Assembly: GCF_013141715.1 (NCBI RefSeq)
Contig: NZ_WHOA01000089.1
Span: 124,001-188,000, forward strand
From: Paenibacillus phytorum
GTDB lineage: Bacteria; Bacillota; Bacilli; Paenibacillales; NBRC-103111
Reading direction: 5' to 3'
DNA length: 64,000 bases
Below are positions 7,820 to 17,185 of this stretch, in pieces; position 1 is the first letter of the stretch; every line of letters starts with the position of its first letter. The notes under the pieces were generated by a model, which searched no databases, was not told where the DNA came from, and saw nothing but the letters and a program-made list of their open reading frames with translations. The translations under genes were made by a program, and so were the position numbers.

Positions 7820-8995
7820 TTAATCCGTATGGAATAGATTCGATGTGGTTCGCTTAAATAGCTTCCACCAGGACGCTTTATCTACGGCAACAGGAGACTC
7901 AAGCGGGTATTCAGCAAGCAAACTATCGCCATTGTAAACAACAATTCTTCCGATAGGTTGCCCCATTGAAATCGGTGCTTTAATGTTTGGATCGAGTTTC
8001 AGTTCATGTCGAATCTCCCCAGTCACGGTGCCCTTTTTCATTAAAATACTATAATTTTGCTTCGCAACTAACGGCACTGTCGAAACCTGGCCTTTATTAA
8101 TCGTAAAATTTCCAAGACTGTCGCCTGACTTAAACAAAGGATAGTTCGTAAATTGCGCAAAAGCGTAATCAAACAGCTTCGTTACTTCAGCATTTCGTGT
8201 TTTTGTATTCGGTTCGCCAAGCACCACGGCAACGACGCGTAAATTTTCCCGTTTGGCCGTTGCAGATAAGCAGAATTTCGCTTCGCTTGTGTATCCTGTT
8301 TTCAAACCATCTGCACCGCTGTAGAAGCGCACCAACTTGTTCGTATTCACGAGCCAGAATGGAGATGCCGTTTCTTTTCGTAGATAGTCTTGATAGGCTC
8401 CTGTAAATTTAGTAATCCCTTCATGCTTGAGCAGCTCTCTCGACATGACGGCAATATCATTCGCTGTTGTATAATGATTGGCTACAGGCAGTCCGTTGCA
8501 GTTTGAAAAATGGGTGTTATTCATGCCTAACTGCTGTGCGCGTTCGTTCATCATTTGCACAAAATTCTCTTCCGAGCCAGCGATTTTCTCGGCCATCGCC
8601 ACAGATGCATCGTTGCCGGAAGCCATGGCAATCCCCTTCAGCATTTCCTCAACCGTCATCTCTTCGCCAGGCTCAAGGAAAATTTGCGATCCACCCATGG
8701 AAGCCGCATATTCACTAACCTTGACCTTCTCATCCATTTTAATGTTGCCTTTGTCGACAGCTTCCATAATGAGCAGCATCGTCATTATTTTCGTAATACT
8801 GGCCGGAGGAAGCTTGGCATCCTTATTCTTTTCGGCAATGACCGTGCCCGTGTCTGCATCCATTAACACTGCGGACAGTGCATTCGGTGTCAAATCGACC
8901 GAAGGCGCCTTCTTTTCTTCCGCATACGCGGCCGGTATGAGCAGCATCAAACATAGCTGTAAACAGATTAAACTTATTAGCCCTTTTTTTCGCAT
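7820..8995 (-). CDS. dacF: D-alanyl-D-alanine carboxypeptidase DacF
   Basis: A low-molecular-weight penicillin-binding protein that trims D-Ala from peptidoglycan stem peptides, in Bacillus acting on spore cortex cross-linking. From ATG 8995 (AGGAGGGG ten bases upstream) it has 391 residues: a signal peptide ending near AYA-EE (residue 25), the SxxK motif SITK (Ser66-Lys69), the SGN motif in MASGNDASVAMAEKI, and KTG in DGLKTGYTSEAKF, then the C-terminal beta domain. A longer frame to 9040 lacks a site of its own. Its position before spoIIAA is as in B. subtilis. Confidence 0.95.
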   Translation of the reverse strand: MRKKGLISLICLQLCLMLLIPAAYAEEKKAPSVDLTPNALSAVLMDADTGTVIAEKNKDAKLPPASITKIMTMLLIMEAVDKGNIKMDEKVKVSEYAASMGGSQIFLEPGEEMTVEEMLKGIAMASGNDASVAMAEKIAGSEENFVQMMNERAQQLGMNNTHFSNCNGLPVANHYTTANDIAVMSRELLKHEGITKFTGAYQDYLRKETASPFWLVNTNKLVRFYSGADGLKTGYTSEAKFCLSATAKRENLRVVAVVLGEPNTKTRNAEVTKLFDYAFAQFTNYPLFKSGDSLGNFTINKGQVSTVPLVAKQNYSILMKKGTVTGEIRHELKLDPNIKAPISMGQPIGRIVVYNGDSLLAEYPLESPVAVDKASWWKLFKRTTSNLFHTD

Positions 8996-9108
8996 AGCAA
9001 TTGTACCCCTCCTGTGATGTATGAAGTGAAAGCCTGACACTTGCAGCTTGAATGACTGCTAATCAGTCTTGACGATTTCCGCACAAAATATTCCAACAGG
9101 AAGAAAAT

Positions 9109-9140
9109 AAAAAAGGCACTTCCCATGTGGAAAGTGCTTA
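9109..9140 (-). terminator. Intrinsic terminator of deoA
   Basis: AAGCACTTTCC and GGGAAGTGCCTT pair around ACAT and are followed by TTTTTA on the minus strand. Confidence 0.8.
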
Positions 9141-9155
9141 GGCAATCATTTGGCA

Positions 9156-10457
9156 TTAAACGATGACATCATAAATTAATTGAACGGGAGCAGGCTTGCT
9201 ATTCTCGATGCGATAGGCACCTTGAATCATGGTCTCAACTGCCTTCACATCCTGTTGATTCGCATGAATTGTACAGATGGATTCGCCAACCTGTACCTCG
9301 TCACCGATTTTCTTATTCAAAGTAAGACCAACTGCATAATCAATCTGATCTTCCTTCTTGGCGCGACCAGCACCAAGCAGCATCGCAGCAATACCGATTT
9401 GTTCCGCATTGATCTGATTGATAAAGCCATCTTTCTCAGCGAGCACTTCGAAATGATAAGCTGCCGTCGGAAGGAGCTCTGGTTGGTCTACCACGTTCGG
9501 ATCGCCACCCTGGCTTGCTATGAAGCGTTTGAATGTCTCTAAGGCCTTACCGTTCAAGACAATATCGCGGACAGCCACCTGAGCCTCCTCGAAGCTCTCA
9601 AACACTTTACCCAGCAGCGACATGTAGGCTGCAACCGAGATCGCTACCTCAGTTAACTCCTTATCCCCGGTACCGCGGAGCACTTCAATAGATTCACGAA
9701 TCTCATTTGCATTCCCGATTTCACGTCCGAGCGGCTGCTCCATATCCGTAATCATGGCGATCGTGTTCCGCTTCAATTGCGTTCCGATATCGACCATCGT
9801 ACGAGCCAAGGCTCTTGCATCGTCCACTGTTTTCATGAAAGCGCCTGAACCGATTTTCACGTCCAACACGATGGCATCAGCTCCGGAAGCAATCTTCTTG
9901 CTCATAATTGAGCTTGCGATTAAGGGAATTGAATCTACCGTTGCTGTTACGTCACGAAGTGCATACATCTTCTTGTCAGCAGGAGCTAAGTTACCACTCT
10001 GGCCAACGATGGCAATTTTATTTGTATTTACCGCATGAATAAAATCTTCTTTAGACAATTCAATCTGAAAGCCTGGAATCGACTCCAGCTTATCTACCGT
10101 ACCACCCGTATGTCCTAATCCTCTGCCAGACATTTTGGCAACAGGAATTCCAAGCGAAGCAACAATAGGTCCAACGATTAGGCTTATTTTGTCCCCAACC
10201 CCACCCGTTGAGTGTTTATCCACTTTAATCCCAGCAATCTCCGATAAATCGATCATTTCTCCTGAGCCTGCCATGGCTAACGTGAGTGCAGAGATCTCTT
10301 CACTTGTCATCCCATTGAAGAAAATAGCCATCAATAATGCTGACATTTGATAATCCGGAATGTCTCCACGTGTATATCCGCTAATGATATACGTAATTTC
10401 TTGCTCGCTAAGCACTTCACCAGAACGTTTCTTATGGATTAAATCAACCATTCTCAT
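9156..10457 (-). CDS. deoA: Pyrimidine-nucleoside (thymidine) phosphorylase
   Basis: The enzyme splits thymidine, deoxyuridine or uridine with phosphate to the base and (deoxy)ribose-1-phosphate. It carries the family signature around KHSTGGVGDKISLIVGP (about 80-97), SGRGLGHTGGTVDKLESIPG, and a C-terminal alpha/beta domain. ATG 10457 is chosen because AAGGAGG sits seven bases upstream; ATG 10463 lies one base from it. At 433 residues it has the usual length. It belongs with the nearby purine phosphorylases and deoB in nucleoside salvage. A leader hairpin of the repeat family at 10479-10514 precedes the ribosome-binding site. Confidence 0.95.
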   Translation of the reverse strand: MRMVDLIHKKRSGEVLSEQEITYIISGYTRGDIPDYQMSALLMAIFFNGMTSEEISALTLAMAGSGEMIDLSEIAGIKVDKHSTGGVGDKISLIVGPIVASLGIPVAKMSGRGLGHTGGTVDKLESIPGFQIELSKEDFIHAVNTNKIAIVGQSGNLAPADKKMYALRDVTATVDSIPLIASSIMSKKIASGADAIVLDVKIGSGAFMKTVDDARALARTMVDIGTQLKRNTIAMITDMEQPLGREIGNANEIRESIEVLRGTGDKELTEVAISVAAYMSLLGKVFESFEEAQVAVRDIVLNGKALETFKRFIASQGGDPNVVDQPELLPTAAYHFEVLAEKDGFINQINAEQIGIAAMLLGAGRAKKEDQIDYAVGLTLNKKIGDEVQVGESICTIHANQQDVKAVETMIQGAYRIENSKPAPVQLIYDVIV

Positions 10458-10478
10458 GTGCATTCCTCCTTAAGATTA

Positions 10479-10514
10479 CCTAAGCGTTTTCGTTAGAAAA
10501 CTTGCATCGTATGC
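10479..10514 (-). repeat. Leader hairpin repeat (deoA copy)
   Basis: On the minus strand GCATACGATGCAA leads into the stem GTTTTC-TAAC-GAAAAC, followed by GCTTAGG. The AAGGAGG of deoA comes about eight bases later, so this copy is separated from its ribosome-binding site, unlike the others. Confidence 0.65.
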
Positions 10515-10530
10515 ATACTCTTCAAAATCG

Positions 10531-10559
10531 AAAAAAGGGAGCTGCTAGAGCCCCCTTTG
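10531..10559 (-). terminator. Intrinsic terminator of the cupredoxin gene
   Basis: AAAGGG-GCT pairs with AGC-CCCTTT and runs into TTTTTT on the minus strand, 16 bp beyond the stop. Confidence 0.75.
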
Positions 10560-10575
10560 ATACTACCATTATTGG

Positions 10576-10959
10576 TTAAGAAACAACTAATTTGGATTTC
10601 ATTTTGGCATGACCTTCACCACAAGGAAGGACACACTGAATTTCATAAGTGCCTGGTTTATCAAAAGTTATTTGCTTGGAAGGATTCTCTTTATCCAACT
10701 TGATATCCAGTCCTACGATTTCAATCGCATGTACACCTTCTTTTAAAGACAAGGAAACTTTCGTAGGCTCACCGCTTTTAACCGTATAATCTGCAGAATC
10801 GAACTGCCAGTTAGAAGCTGCAATTTTAAGCTGTTGACCTTTGCCAGCGGCAGCCTCTGCTTCCTTTGCCACTTGGCGGTTAGAAATATCTTGAAAGAGG
10901 ACTCCCAGCCCCAATGCGCCCGCAAGTATAAATAACACAAAGAAAATCCACTTTTGCAT
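10576..10959 (-). CDS. Membrane-anchored cupredoxin with a CuA-type site
   Basis: From ATG 10959 (GAGGGGG six bases upstream) the protein has 127 residues: an N-terminal membrane anchor (WIFFVLFILAGALGLGVLF) and a cupredoxin domain. The end, CVLPCGEGHAKM, fits C-x3-C-x3-H-x2-M, and an upstream GVHAIEI gives the first histidine. Together these are the ligands of the binuclear CuA site of cytochrome c oxidase subunit II. The protein lacks the two-helix N-terminus of a true CoxB and stands alone. It may be an electron carrier or copper-handling protein on the outer face of the membrane; its partner is unknown. Confidence 0.8.
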   Translation of the reverse strand: MQKWIFFVLFILAGALGLGVLFQDISNRQVAKEAEAAAGKGQQLKIAASNWQFDSADYTVKSGEPTKVSLSLKEGVHAIEIVGLDIKLDKENPSKQITFDKPGTYEIQCVLPCGEGHAKMKSKLVVS

Positions 10960-11081
10960 GCATATCCCCCTCATAATGTGTTCACTTCATCTATTCTACC
11001 TAACATCTTCAGACAATCCCATACATGGTCAGTGGCAAATCCTTGAATATTTTGTGACAAAATTGTGACTGAGCCTTTCGT

Positions 11082-11107
11082 AAAAACATCCCCCTTATCG
11101 GGGGATA
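11082..11107 (-). terminator. Intrinsic terminator of the YvyF-like gene
   Basis: ATCCCCC-GATAA-GGGGGAT followed by GTTTTTAC on the minus strand, about 30 bp past the stop. Confidence 0.8.
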
Positions 11108-11138
11108 TCACCATTACTATTGCCCATTTTGCTATAAA

Positions 11139-11576
11139 TTACACACCACTAAGTCTTTCACGTATTTGGAAACCGCCAGTTGATACTGTTTGTTTTTCTC
11201 TGAGGAGCGGTTGAAAAGATCGGTCTTTCTCTTTCAGTTCTCTAATATCCCGATTAATTCGGTACGTGCAATCCGAGCACAGCTTTTGCCCACGAATTGG
11301 TTTCGAGCATGAAGCACAGGGATAGTTCAAATTCGGATAATCCGAAAGCAGCAGCTTTCCCTCTTTGATCCAAGTATGCATCTGCTCTTGTGAAACACCT
11401 GTAGCTTCGCTGAATTGCATATTTGTTGAGCGATGATTTTTACGTAGAAATTCAAGACTGCTCATGAGCATGGAATCCATGCTTCGGCTGCAATCTGAAC
11501 ATTGGTTTCGCAAATTTTTCTGGAACACTTTCCCGCATCTAGGACAGTTAGCGACCATTAATTGTTGGACAGACAT
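11139..11576 (-). CDS. YvyF-like flagellar-operon-associated zinc-ribbon protein
   Basis: The protein of 145 residues has two zinc-ribbon-like cysteine sets, CPRCG with CSDCS near the N-terminus and CASC with CSDC near residue 95, around a MerR/excisionase-like helical middle (ATGVSQEQMHTWIKEGKLLLSDYPNLNYPC). This is the pattern of the YvyF family (flagellar operon protein TIGR03826), found next to flgM in Bacillus. Here it is a single gene with its own terminator, far from any flagellar gene in the window. Function is unproven. The ATG has only a weak GATGGAG upstream. Confidence 0.7.
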   Translation of the reverse strand: MSVQQLMVANCPRCGKVFQKNLRNQCSDCSRSMDSMLMSSLEFLRKNHRSTNMQFSEATGVSQEQMHTWIKEGKLLLSDYPNLNYPCASCSKPIRGQKLCSDCTYRINRDIRELKEKDRSFQPLLREKQTVSTGGFQIRERLSGV

Positions 11577-11728
11577 GCTCCATCACATCCTTGTTATGGA
11601 ATGGGTATCCGTATCTACGAAACCCTCAAATATAGTTCTAATTAACTATATATTAGCATGACTTCCGCCGAATTCATAGGTCTCTAGAAGCTTATTTTCA
11701 TTAAAAGTTCATAAAAAATACAGCCAAT

Positions 11729-12583
11729 TTATCCCAAACGAACCTCGCGAACAAAGGCCTTAACAAGAGCGATGAACTTCGGTTTCGTCCGATTGGCTAC
11801 AGCCACAACCTGCTCATGCGTCAATGGTTCCAGTTCTTCGCCTATCGCCATATCGGTAATGCACGAAATCCCTAGTACCTTAAGACCTGCATGCCGTGCC
11901 GCAATAACTTCACCCACTGTGGACATACCAATCGCGTCGCCACCAATTCGAGCTAACATCGTAAGTTCAGCTGGCGTACAGTAGGTTGGTCCTGTAATCC
12001 CTGCATAGACCCCCTCCTGCAGCTTCAGCGGCACGCCATCTTCTCCTACGACCGTTTGTGCCAACTCATGAGCCAGCTTGCGGTATTCGCGGTTGTACGC
12101 TTCCGACATGTCTGGGAAACGAACACCGAGATCCGAATGGTTAGGCCCGATAAGCGGGTTATCGCCGGTCATATTCAAATGGTCGCTAATGACCATAAGA
12201 TCTCCAGCTTTGAAATCTCGATTCATGCCGCCTGCCGCGTTCGTCATCACAACTGTCTGAACGCCAATAGCTTTCATGACGTAAACAGGAAATACTACCT
12301 TTTTCAAATCGTAGCCTTCATAATAATGAAAACGTCCCTGCATAACGATGACTTGCTTACCTTCTAGTGTACCTACAACAAAACGACCTTCATGACCTTC
12401 AACGGTTGAAACGGGAAAGTGAGGAACCTCGCTGTAATCGATGGCTATGGGCAGCTCAACCTGATTAGCCATATCTCCCAAGCCTGATCCCAAAACTAAT
12501 CCAATAACAGGCTTAACACTGCCTAAACGCTGCTCAATAAAGCTCGCTGCTTCTTTGATTTTCTCTATGTAAGTCAGTTCCAT
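11729..12583 (-). CDS. Purine nucleoside phosphorylase paralogue 1 (MTAP-like base pocket)
   Basis: A trimeric-type phosphorylase of 284 residues with the phosphate loop GLVLGSGLGDMA (about 28-39), VEGHEGRFVVG, and VVMTNAAGGMN. It is close to the next gene over most of its length. Two base-contact positions differ from typical guanosine/inosine phosphorylases. GPTYCTPAE has Cys202 where the usual enzyme has Glu (human Glu201), and SCITDMA has Asp244 where the usual enzyme has Asn (human Asn243). Methylthioadenosine phosphorylases carry Ser and Asp there. A 6-aminopurine preference is therefore possible, by inference. It is 18 bp downstream of paralogue 2, in a salvage operon with deoB. Confidence 0.9.
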   Translation of the reverse strand: MELTYIEKIKEAASFIEQRLGSVKPVIGLVLGSGLGDMANQVELPIAIDYSEVPHFPVSTVEGHEGRFVVGTLEGKQVIVMQGRFHYYEGYDLKKVVFPVYVMKAIGVQTVVMTNAAGGMNRDFKAGDLMVISDHLNMTGDNPLIGPNHSDLGVRFPDMSEAYNREYRKLAHELAQTVVGEDGVPLKLQEGVYAGITGPTYCTPAELTMLARIGGDAIGMSTVGEVIAARHAGLKVLGISCITDMAIGEELEPLTHEQVVAVANRTKPKFIALVKAFVREVRLG

Positions 12584-12601
12584 TTTGTTCTCCTCTTCTA
12601 G

Positions 12602-13429
12602 TTAAAGTGCTTCAATAATGCCTAGTACTAATTTTAAAAACTTAGGCTTTACTTTCTCCGTCGTTTCCATGACTTCTGCATGGGAGAGAGGCTGGTCCAA
12701 AATACCTGATGCCATATTCGAAATACAGGAGAAACCAAGCACTTCGATTCCTGCATGACGTGCTACGATCACTTCGGGTACCGTCGACATACCAACGGAA
12801 TCGCCACCAAGTGTGCGGAACATGCGAATCTCTGCAGGAGTTTCATAGTTAGGACCGAGGAGTCCAACATAGACGCCTTCTTGTAAGTGGAAGTTCTGTG
12901 AAGCCGCCACTTCGTGCGCTAATTTACGCAGACGTTTGCTGTAAGCTTCAGACATATCCGGAAAACGAACACCTAAAGCAGAGTCATTCGGTCCGATAAG
13001 CGGATTGCGGTATGTCAAATTCAGATGATCACTTATGACCATTAGATCGCCAACCTGATAGGATTCATTAATTCCACCAGCTGCATTCGTTACGATCAAC
13101 GTTTCTACACCTAGTTCTTTCATAACTCTTACTGGAAAAGAAACCGTTTCCGCGCCATAGCCCTCATAAGCATGAAAGCGACCTTTCATTACCAGTACTT
13201 GCTTGCCTTGAATAGTACCAACGACCAATTCTCCGGCATGCCCTTCCACAGTAGACACCGGGAAATGAGGGATTCTCGAGTAGTCTACAACGATTGGCTG
13301 CTCAATAAGATCAGCAAGAACGCCAAGTCCTGAACCTAGAATCAGTCCAATTTGGGGTTTAATATTCGTTTCCTTGCTAATAAAGGCAGCTGCTTCTTGA
13401 ATCTTTTGAATCATGGACGTATCGGACAT
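12602..13429 (-). CDS. punA: Purine nucleoside phosphorylase paralogue 2 (canonical, PunA/PupG-like)
   Basis: This 275-residue trimeric-type enzyme cleaves guanosine, inosine and their deoxy forms to base and (deoxy)ribose-1-phosphate. It shows GLILGSGLGVLA (about 28-39), the phosphate-binding VEGHAGELVVG, TNAAGGIN, and the base-binding GPNYETPAE (Glu196) and SCISNMASG (Asn238), which are the residues that select 6-oxopurines. It lies 56 bp after deoB, as pupG follows drm in B. subtilis. The tandem neighbour (paralogue 1) has altered base contacts. Confidence 0.94.
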   Translation of the reverse strand: MSDTSMIQKIQEAAAFISKETNIKPQIGLILGSGLGVLADLIEQPIVVDYSRIPHFPVSTVEGHAGELVVGTIQGKQVLVMKGRFHAYEGYGAETVSFPVRVMKELGVETLIVTNAAGGINESYQVGDLMVISDHLNLTYRNPLIGPNDSALGVRFPDMSEAYSKRLRKLAHEVAASQNFHLQEGVYVGLLGPNYETPAEIRMFRTLGGDSVGMSTVPEVIVARHAGIEVLGFSCISNMASGILDQPLSHAEVMETTEKVKPKFLKLVLGIIEAL

Positions 13430-13485
13430 GGATATATTCCTCCTAAGCGATTTCAGTTCACATAAACTGAGTATTTCGTGATTAT

Positions 13486-14661
13486 TTATTTTAAAAGATG
13501 TAAGAAGCTCTCGCCTTGATCGGTTGCACTCACGCCGAAATTATCTGCGATGGTTGCTCCCAGATCAGAGAAGGTTCCGCGGACACCAAGTGAAGCAGGT
13601 GACTGGAAGCTTGGGCTGTATAGTAAAATAGGAACGTATTCGCGCGTATGGTCAGTACCCGGATGCACAGGATCATTGCCATGGTCCGCAGTAAGGATTA
13701 ATAGGTCCTTCGGTCCTAAACCTGCTTTGAGCTGAGGCACATAAGCATCAAATTCCTCCAGAGATCTTCCATAGCCCTCAGGATCACGGCGATGCCCAAA
13801 TAGCGAGTCAAAATCCACAAGATTCGTAAAAGCCAGTCCTTTGAACGAGGAGCCAAGTACCTCTATTGTCTTCTGAATACCATCTAAATTACTTTTTGTT
13901 GATGTGGCTTTTGTAACACCTTCACCATCAAAAATATCATTGATTTTCCCAATCGCAATCACATCTAATCCAGCATCCTTCAAATGATTCATGACCGTAG
14001 GCGCTGGCGGCTTCACGGCATAATCATGGCGATTCGGAGTACGTTTGAAAGCACCCGGCTCCCCGAGGTACGGTCTTGCAATTACTCTGCCAACAGCAAA
14101 CTCATCCTGCATGGTCAACCTTCTGGCAATCTTGCATGCCCGATACAGCTCTTCTAGCGGAATGATATCTTCATGCGCAGCTAATTGAAATACACTATCG
14201 GCAGATGTATAAACGATCCAAGCCCCTGTTTTCATCTGCTCTTCTCCGAGCTCATCTAAAATTTCAGTGCCTGAGGCAGGCTTATTTCCAATGACCTTAC
14301 GTCCAGTCTCCTGCTCAAATTGAGAAATCAATTTTTCGGGAAATCCATCGGGGAATACATTAAATGGTGTAGTGATTCGAAGCCCCATCAATTCCCAGTG
14401 TCCAGTCATTGTGTCTTTCCCAACAGACACCTCAGCCATTTTTCCATAATAGCCTTCTGGCGAATCTGTTGCAGGAAACCCTTTAATATCAGCTATGCTC
14501 CCTAGTCCCATTCGTTGTAAATTAGGGAGTGCAAATCCGTTTACTTTCTCTGCAATATGTCCTAGTGTGTGAGCGCCACTGTCGCCAAACTGCTTGGCAT
14601 CCGGTAATTCGCCGATGCCTACGCTATCCAATACAATTAAACATATACGTTCAAAGCGCAC
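13486..14661 (-). CDS. deoB: Phosphopentomutase
   Basis: DeoB interconverts (deoxy)ribose-1-phosphate and -5-phosphate, passing phosphorylase products into central metabolism. The 391 residues belong to the alkaline-phosphatase superfamily, with metal ligands in [15 protein letters not shown] (about 8-22), [11 protein letters not shown] (catalytic Thr) and [22 protein letters not shown] near the C-terminus. It heads the deoB-punA-punA' group. The same order, xerD-drm-pupG, is found in B. subtilis. Confidence 0.96.
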   Translation of the reverse strand: MRFERICLIVLDSVGIGELPDAKQFGDSGAHTLGHIAEKVNGFALPNLQRMGLGSIADIKGFPATDSPEGYYGKMAEVSVGKDTMTGHWELMGLRITTPFNVFPDGFPEKLISQFEQETGRKVIGNKPASGTEILDELGEEQMKTGAWIVYTSADSVFQLAAHEDIIPLEELYRACKIARRLTMQDEFAVGRVIARPYLGEPGAFKRTPNRHDYAVKPPAPTVMNHLKDAGLDVIAIGKINDIFDGEGVTKATSTKSNLDGIQKTIEVLGSSFKGLAFTNLVDFDSLFGHRRDPEGYGRSLEEFDAYVPQLKAGLGPKDLLILTADHGNDPVHPGTDHTREYVPILLYSPSFQSPASLGVRGTFSDLGATIADNFGVSATDQGESFLHLLK

Positions 14662-14729
14662 TCTTGTCCCTCCAAATCAATTCCAAATGTCATCCACCCA
14701 CGATTATCTCACTTCCACTCTATGAATGC

Positions 14730-14766
14730 AAAACAGCAGCTTCCCCCTAGGGGAAATGCCGCTGTG
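14730..14766 (-). terminator. Intrinsic terminator of xerD
   Basis: ACAGCGGCATTTCCCC pairs with GGGGAAGCTGCTGT on the minus strand and is followed by TTTGC. The T-run is short. Confidence 0.6.
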
Positions 14767-14769
14767 AGG

Positions 14770-15669
14770 TTATAATTTCGCTCTTGGGTGTGCAAGGTTA
14801 TAAACGTCTTTCATTTTGAGCTTGGTGACTTGAACATACATTTGTGTCGAGGAAATATCGGAATGTCCTAGCATTTCTTGAACAGATCTCAAATCCGCAC
14901 CATTTTCAATTAAATGGGCAGCGAAGGAATGCCTCAAGGCATGAGGTGTGATCTCATTCGCGATATTCATCTCATTTGCATATTTTTTCAAAATCTTCCA
15001 AAACCCTTGCCTTGTCATCCTGGTTCCCAAATGACCGATAAATAAGGCTTCTTCATCCGCCGTTTTTTTTAACAACTTCATCCGATAATTATGTATATAA
15101 GTCGTTAAACACCGAATGGCGATTGAACCTATAGGAATATTACGTTCTTTATCCGCTTTCCCCATACAACGGATGAAACCCATCTGCAAATTGATGTCCG
15201 TTACATTCAGAGATATGAGCTCTGATACTCGAATCCCTGTCGCATAGAGCAATTCCAGCATAGCCTTATCACGCGCGCCGCTTACAAGCTCAGGCTGTGG
15301 TGCTTCGAGGAGCTTCTCTACCTCTCCAATCGACAGCACTTTAGGAAGCTTTTTTTCCAACTTGGGGGCATCCACATAAATACTTGGATCTGAATCCATT
15401 ACGCGTTCTCTCACTAAAAATTGATAAAGCGCTCGAATGGAAACCATATTGCGAGACAAGGTTGCTGATGCTCGTCCGAGCATTTTCAACTGTGATAAGT
15501 ATCCTGTAATGTGAGTTTTGCCTGAATCTCTCCAAGCTGTGATGCCTTGCTGCTGTAGATATTCAACAAATTGCTGTAAGTCTCTCTCATAGGATTCCAG
15601 CGTATTCCGCGATAGTCCCCGTTCAACTGATAAAAATCGGATGAAGGATTGCAGGTCATTCGTCATCAT
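14770..15669 (-). CDS. xerD: Site-specific tyrosine recombinase XerD
   Basis: XerD with XerC resolves chromosome dimers at dif. Starting at ATG 15669 (GAAGGAG nine bases upstream) it has 299 residues, the normal size; the frame runs open to 15717 without a better site. It has an N-terminal SAM-like core-binding domain (about 5-85). The catalytic domain shows Arg in ATGIRVSEL, HALRHSF, LGHSDISSTQMY with the Tyr nucleophile. The place between yqzK-like and deoB genes matches B. subtilis ripX, so it is a housekeeping recombinase and not an element integrase. Confidence 0.95.
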   Translation of the reverse strand: MMTNDLQSFIRFLSVERGLSRNTLESYERDLQQFVEYLQQQGITAWRDSGKTHITGYLSQLKMLGRASATLSRNMVSIRALYQFLVRERVMDSDPSIYVDAPKLEKKLPKVLSIGEVEKLLEAPQPELVSGARDKAMLELLYATGIRVSELISLNVTDINLQMGFIRCMGKADKERNIPIGSIAIRCLTTYIHNYRMKLLKKTADEEALFIGHLGTRMTRQGFWKILKKYANEMNIANEITPHALRHSFAAHLIENGADLRSVQEMLGHSDISSTQMYVQVTKLKMKDVYNLAHPRAKL

Positions 15670-15757
15670 GCCGATATACTCCTTCGTATCATGCCATATC
15701 TTCATACCGAATAGCATTCAACGATTCCAGTGAGAAATCCTCTTTTTTACGCTTTCT

Positions 15758-15997
15758 TTATTCCCCATACCAATAAAATAAACGTAAACGGTCACTCATT
15801 TTACCTGTATCCGAAACCGTAGCATGCTCGTGTTGGCCAAACACCTTAACGGACTTTCCCGTTGGTGTTCTGTACTTGTTCACAGGTTCAATCCAACCCG
15901 TTAGTACAAGCATAACTTGATATAGAATCACAGTCAAAGTCATAAATAGTAAAATAAAGCGCAAGCGAACAACGAGTTTTCGATATGAAAATATCAT
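15758..15997 (-). CDS. YqzK-like DUF4227 small membrane protein
   Basis: The 79-residue protein has one membrane segment (LRFILLFMTLTVILYQVMLVL) and ends in a basic, aromatic tail (DRLRLFYWYGE). This matches DUF4227, the YqzK family encoded between fur and xerD in B. subtilis. Function is not known. It precedes xerD by about 90 bp and is probably transcribed with it. Confidence 0.8.
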   Translation of the reverse strand: MIFSYRKLVVRLRFILLFMTLTVILYQVMLVLTGWIEPVNKYRTPTGKSVKVFGQHEHATVSDTGKMSDRLRLFYWYGE

Positions 15998-16054
15998 AGC
16001 CAGTCCTCATTTCTATCCCCTTTTTATGATCAGGATATGAGTCTTGGTCTCTGA

Positions 16055-17185
16055 TTATGACAGATCGGACAACTTCACATACGGCATACCCAGAGCTTCA
16101 GCAACTGCTGGATGCGTTACGCTCCCCTTGTACGTATTCACGCCTAATTGTAGTGCGTAATTAGCAGCTACGGCCTCTGTAAAACCTTTATTGGCAAGCT
16201 CCATTGCATAAGGTATCGTCACATTGGTTAACCCCAGTGTTGATGTTCTCGGAACGGCACCAGGCATATTGGCAACAGCATAATGAAGTACACCATGTTT
16301 CTCGTAGGTGGGATTGCTGTGCGTTGTCACACGGTCAATCGTTTCAATCGATCCACCTTGGTCCACGGCAACATCCACAATCACAGCGCCTGGCTTCATG
16401 CTTTGAACCATAGCTTCCGTTACTAATCTTGGAGCTCTAGCTCCAGGGATAAGAACAGCGCCAATTAATAAATCCGCTTTCTGTACAGCACTCGCAATAT
16501 TATGAGGATTAGACATCAATGTTCGCAGTCTTCCCCCGAATATGTCGTCCAGAGCTCTCATCCGATCGGCACTCCGTTCAATAATGACAACATTAGCTCC
16601 GAGACCTAGCGCCATTTTGGCCGCATTCGTTCCAACGATGCCTCCGCCCAAAATAATGACATCGGCTGGCGGCACACCGGGTACGCCACCCAATAAAATC
16701 CCCCGTCCCCCATAGAACTTTTCCAAAAAGTGAGCGCCGATTTGTACCGACATCCGGCCCGCGACTTCACTCATCGGTGTCAAAAGCGGAAGTGAGCCAT
16801 TCGGAAGCTGAATCGTTTCGTAGGCAATCCCTGTCACTTTCTTACTAACCAAATGTTCAGCCAAATCTCCTGCTGCAGCCAAATGTAAATAAGTGAACAG
16901 CATCTGCCCCTCCCGGAAATAACCATACTCCGCAGGTAATGGTTCCTTGACTTTCATGATCATATCACTGAGCGCCCACACCTCAGCTGCATCCGCGACA
17001 ATAACGGCGCCTTCTCGAGCATAGTCCTCATCCCCGAAGCCGCTGCCAACACCAGCTCCAGACTCAACAAGCACTTGATGTCCTGCCACCAAGAGCATAC
17101 CCGCTCCTCCAGGCGTTAAAGCCACTCTGTTTTCATTGTTTTTGATTTCTTTAGGAACCCCGACTACAATTGGTTGTTGAGTCAT
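16055..17185 (-). CDS. ald: Alanine dehydrogenase
   Basis: Ald oxidatively deaminates L-alanine to pyruvate with NAD, and in Bacillus is needed for efficient sporulation. From ATG 17185 (AGAAGGT eight bases upstream) it has 376 residues. It shows the N-terminal [17 protein letters not shown], catalytic lysine region [13 protein letters not shown], the Rossmann motif [20 protein letters not shown] (about 170-189) and the conserved histidine in LTYLHLAA-type context. In B. subtilis the gene after fur is yqzK; here ald is set between them. Confidence 0.96.
   Translation of the reverse strand: MTQQPIVVGVPKEIKNNENRVALTPGGAGMLLVAGHQVLVESGAGVGSGFGDEDYAREGAVIVADAAEVWALSDMIMKVKEPLPAEYGYFREGQMLFTYLHLAAAGDLAEHLVSKKVTGIAYETIQLPNGSLPLLTPMSEVAGRMSVQIGAHFLEKFYGGRGILLGGVPGVPPADVIILGGGIVGTNAAKMALGLGANVVIIERSADRMRALDDIFGGRLRTLMSNPHNIASAVQKADLLIGAVLIPGARAPRLVTEAMVQSMKPGAVIVDVAVDQGGSIETIDRVTTHSNPTYEKHGVLHYAVANMPGAVPRTSTLGLTNVTIPYAMELANKGFTEAVAANYALQLGVNTYKGSVTHPAVAEALGMPYVKLSDLS

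Noticed and set aside
8478-9017. Open frame of 179 codons opposite dacF
   Set aside because: Ser/Ile-rich translation opposite a well-supported penicillin-binding protein; no ribosome-binding site.
14770-15669. Tyrosine recombinase as sign of an integrated element
   Set aside because: The order yqzK-xerD-deoB-punA is that of the chromosomal core in B. subtilis; no attachment site or phage gene is near.
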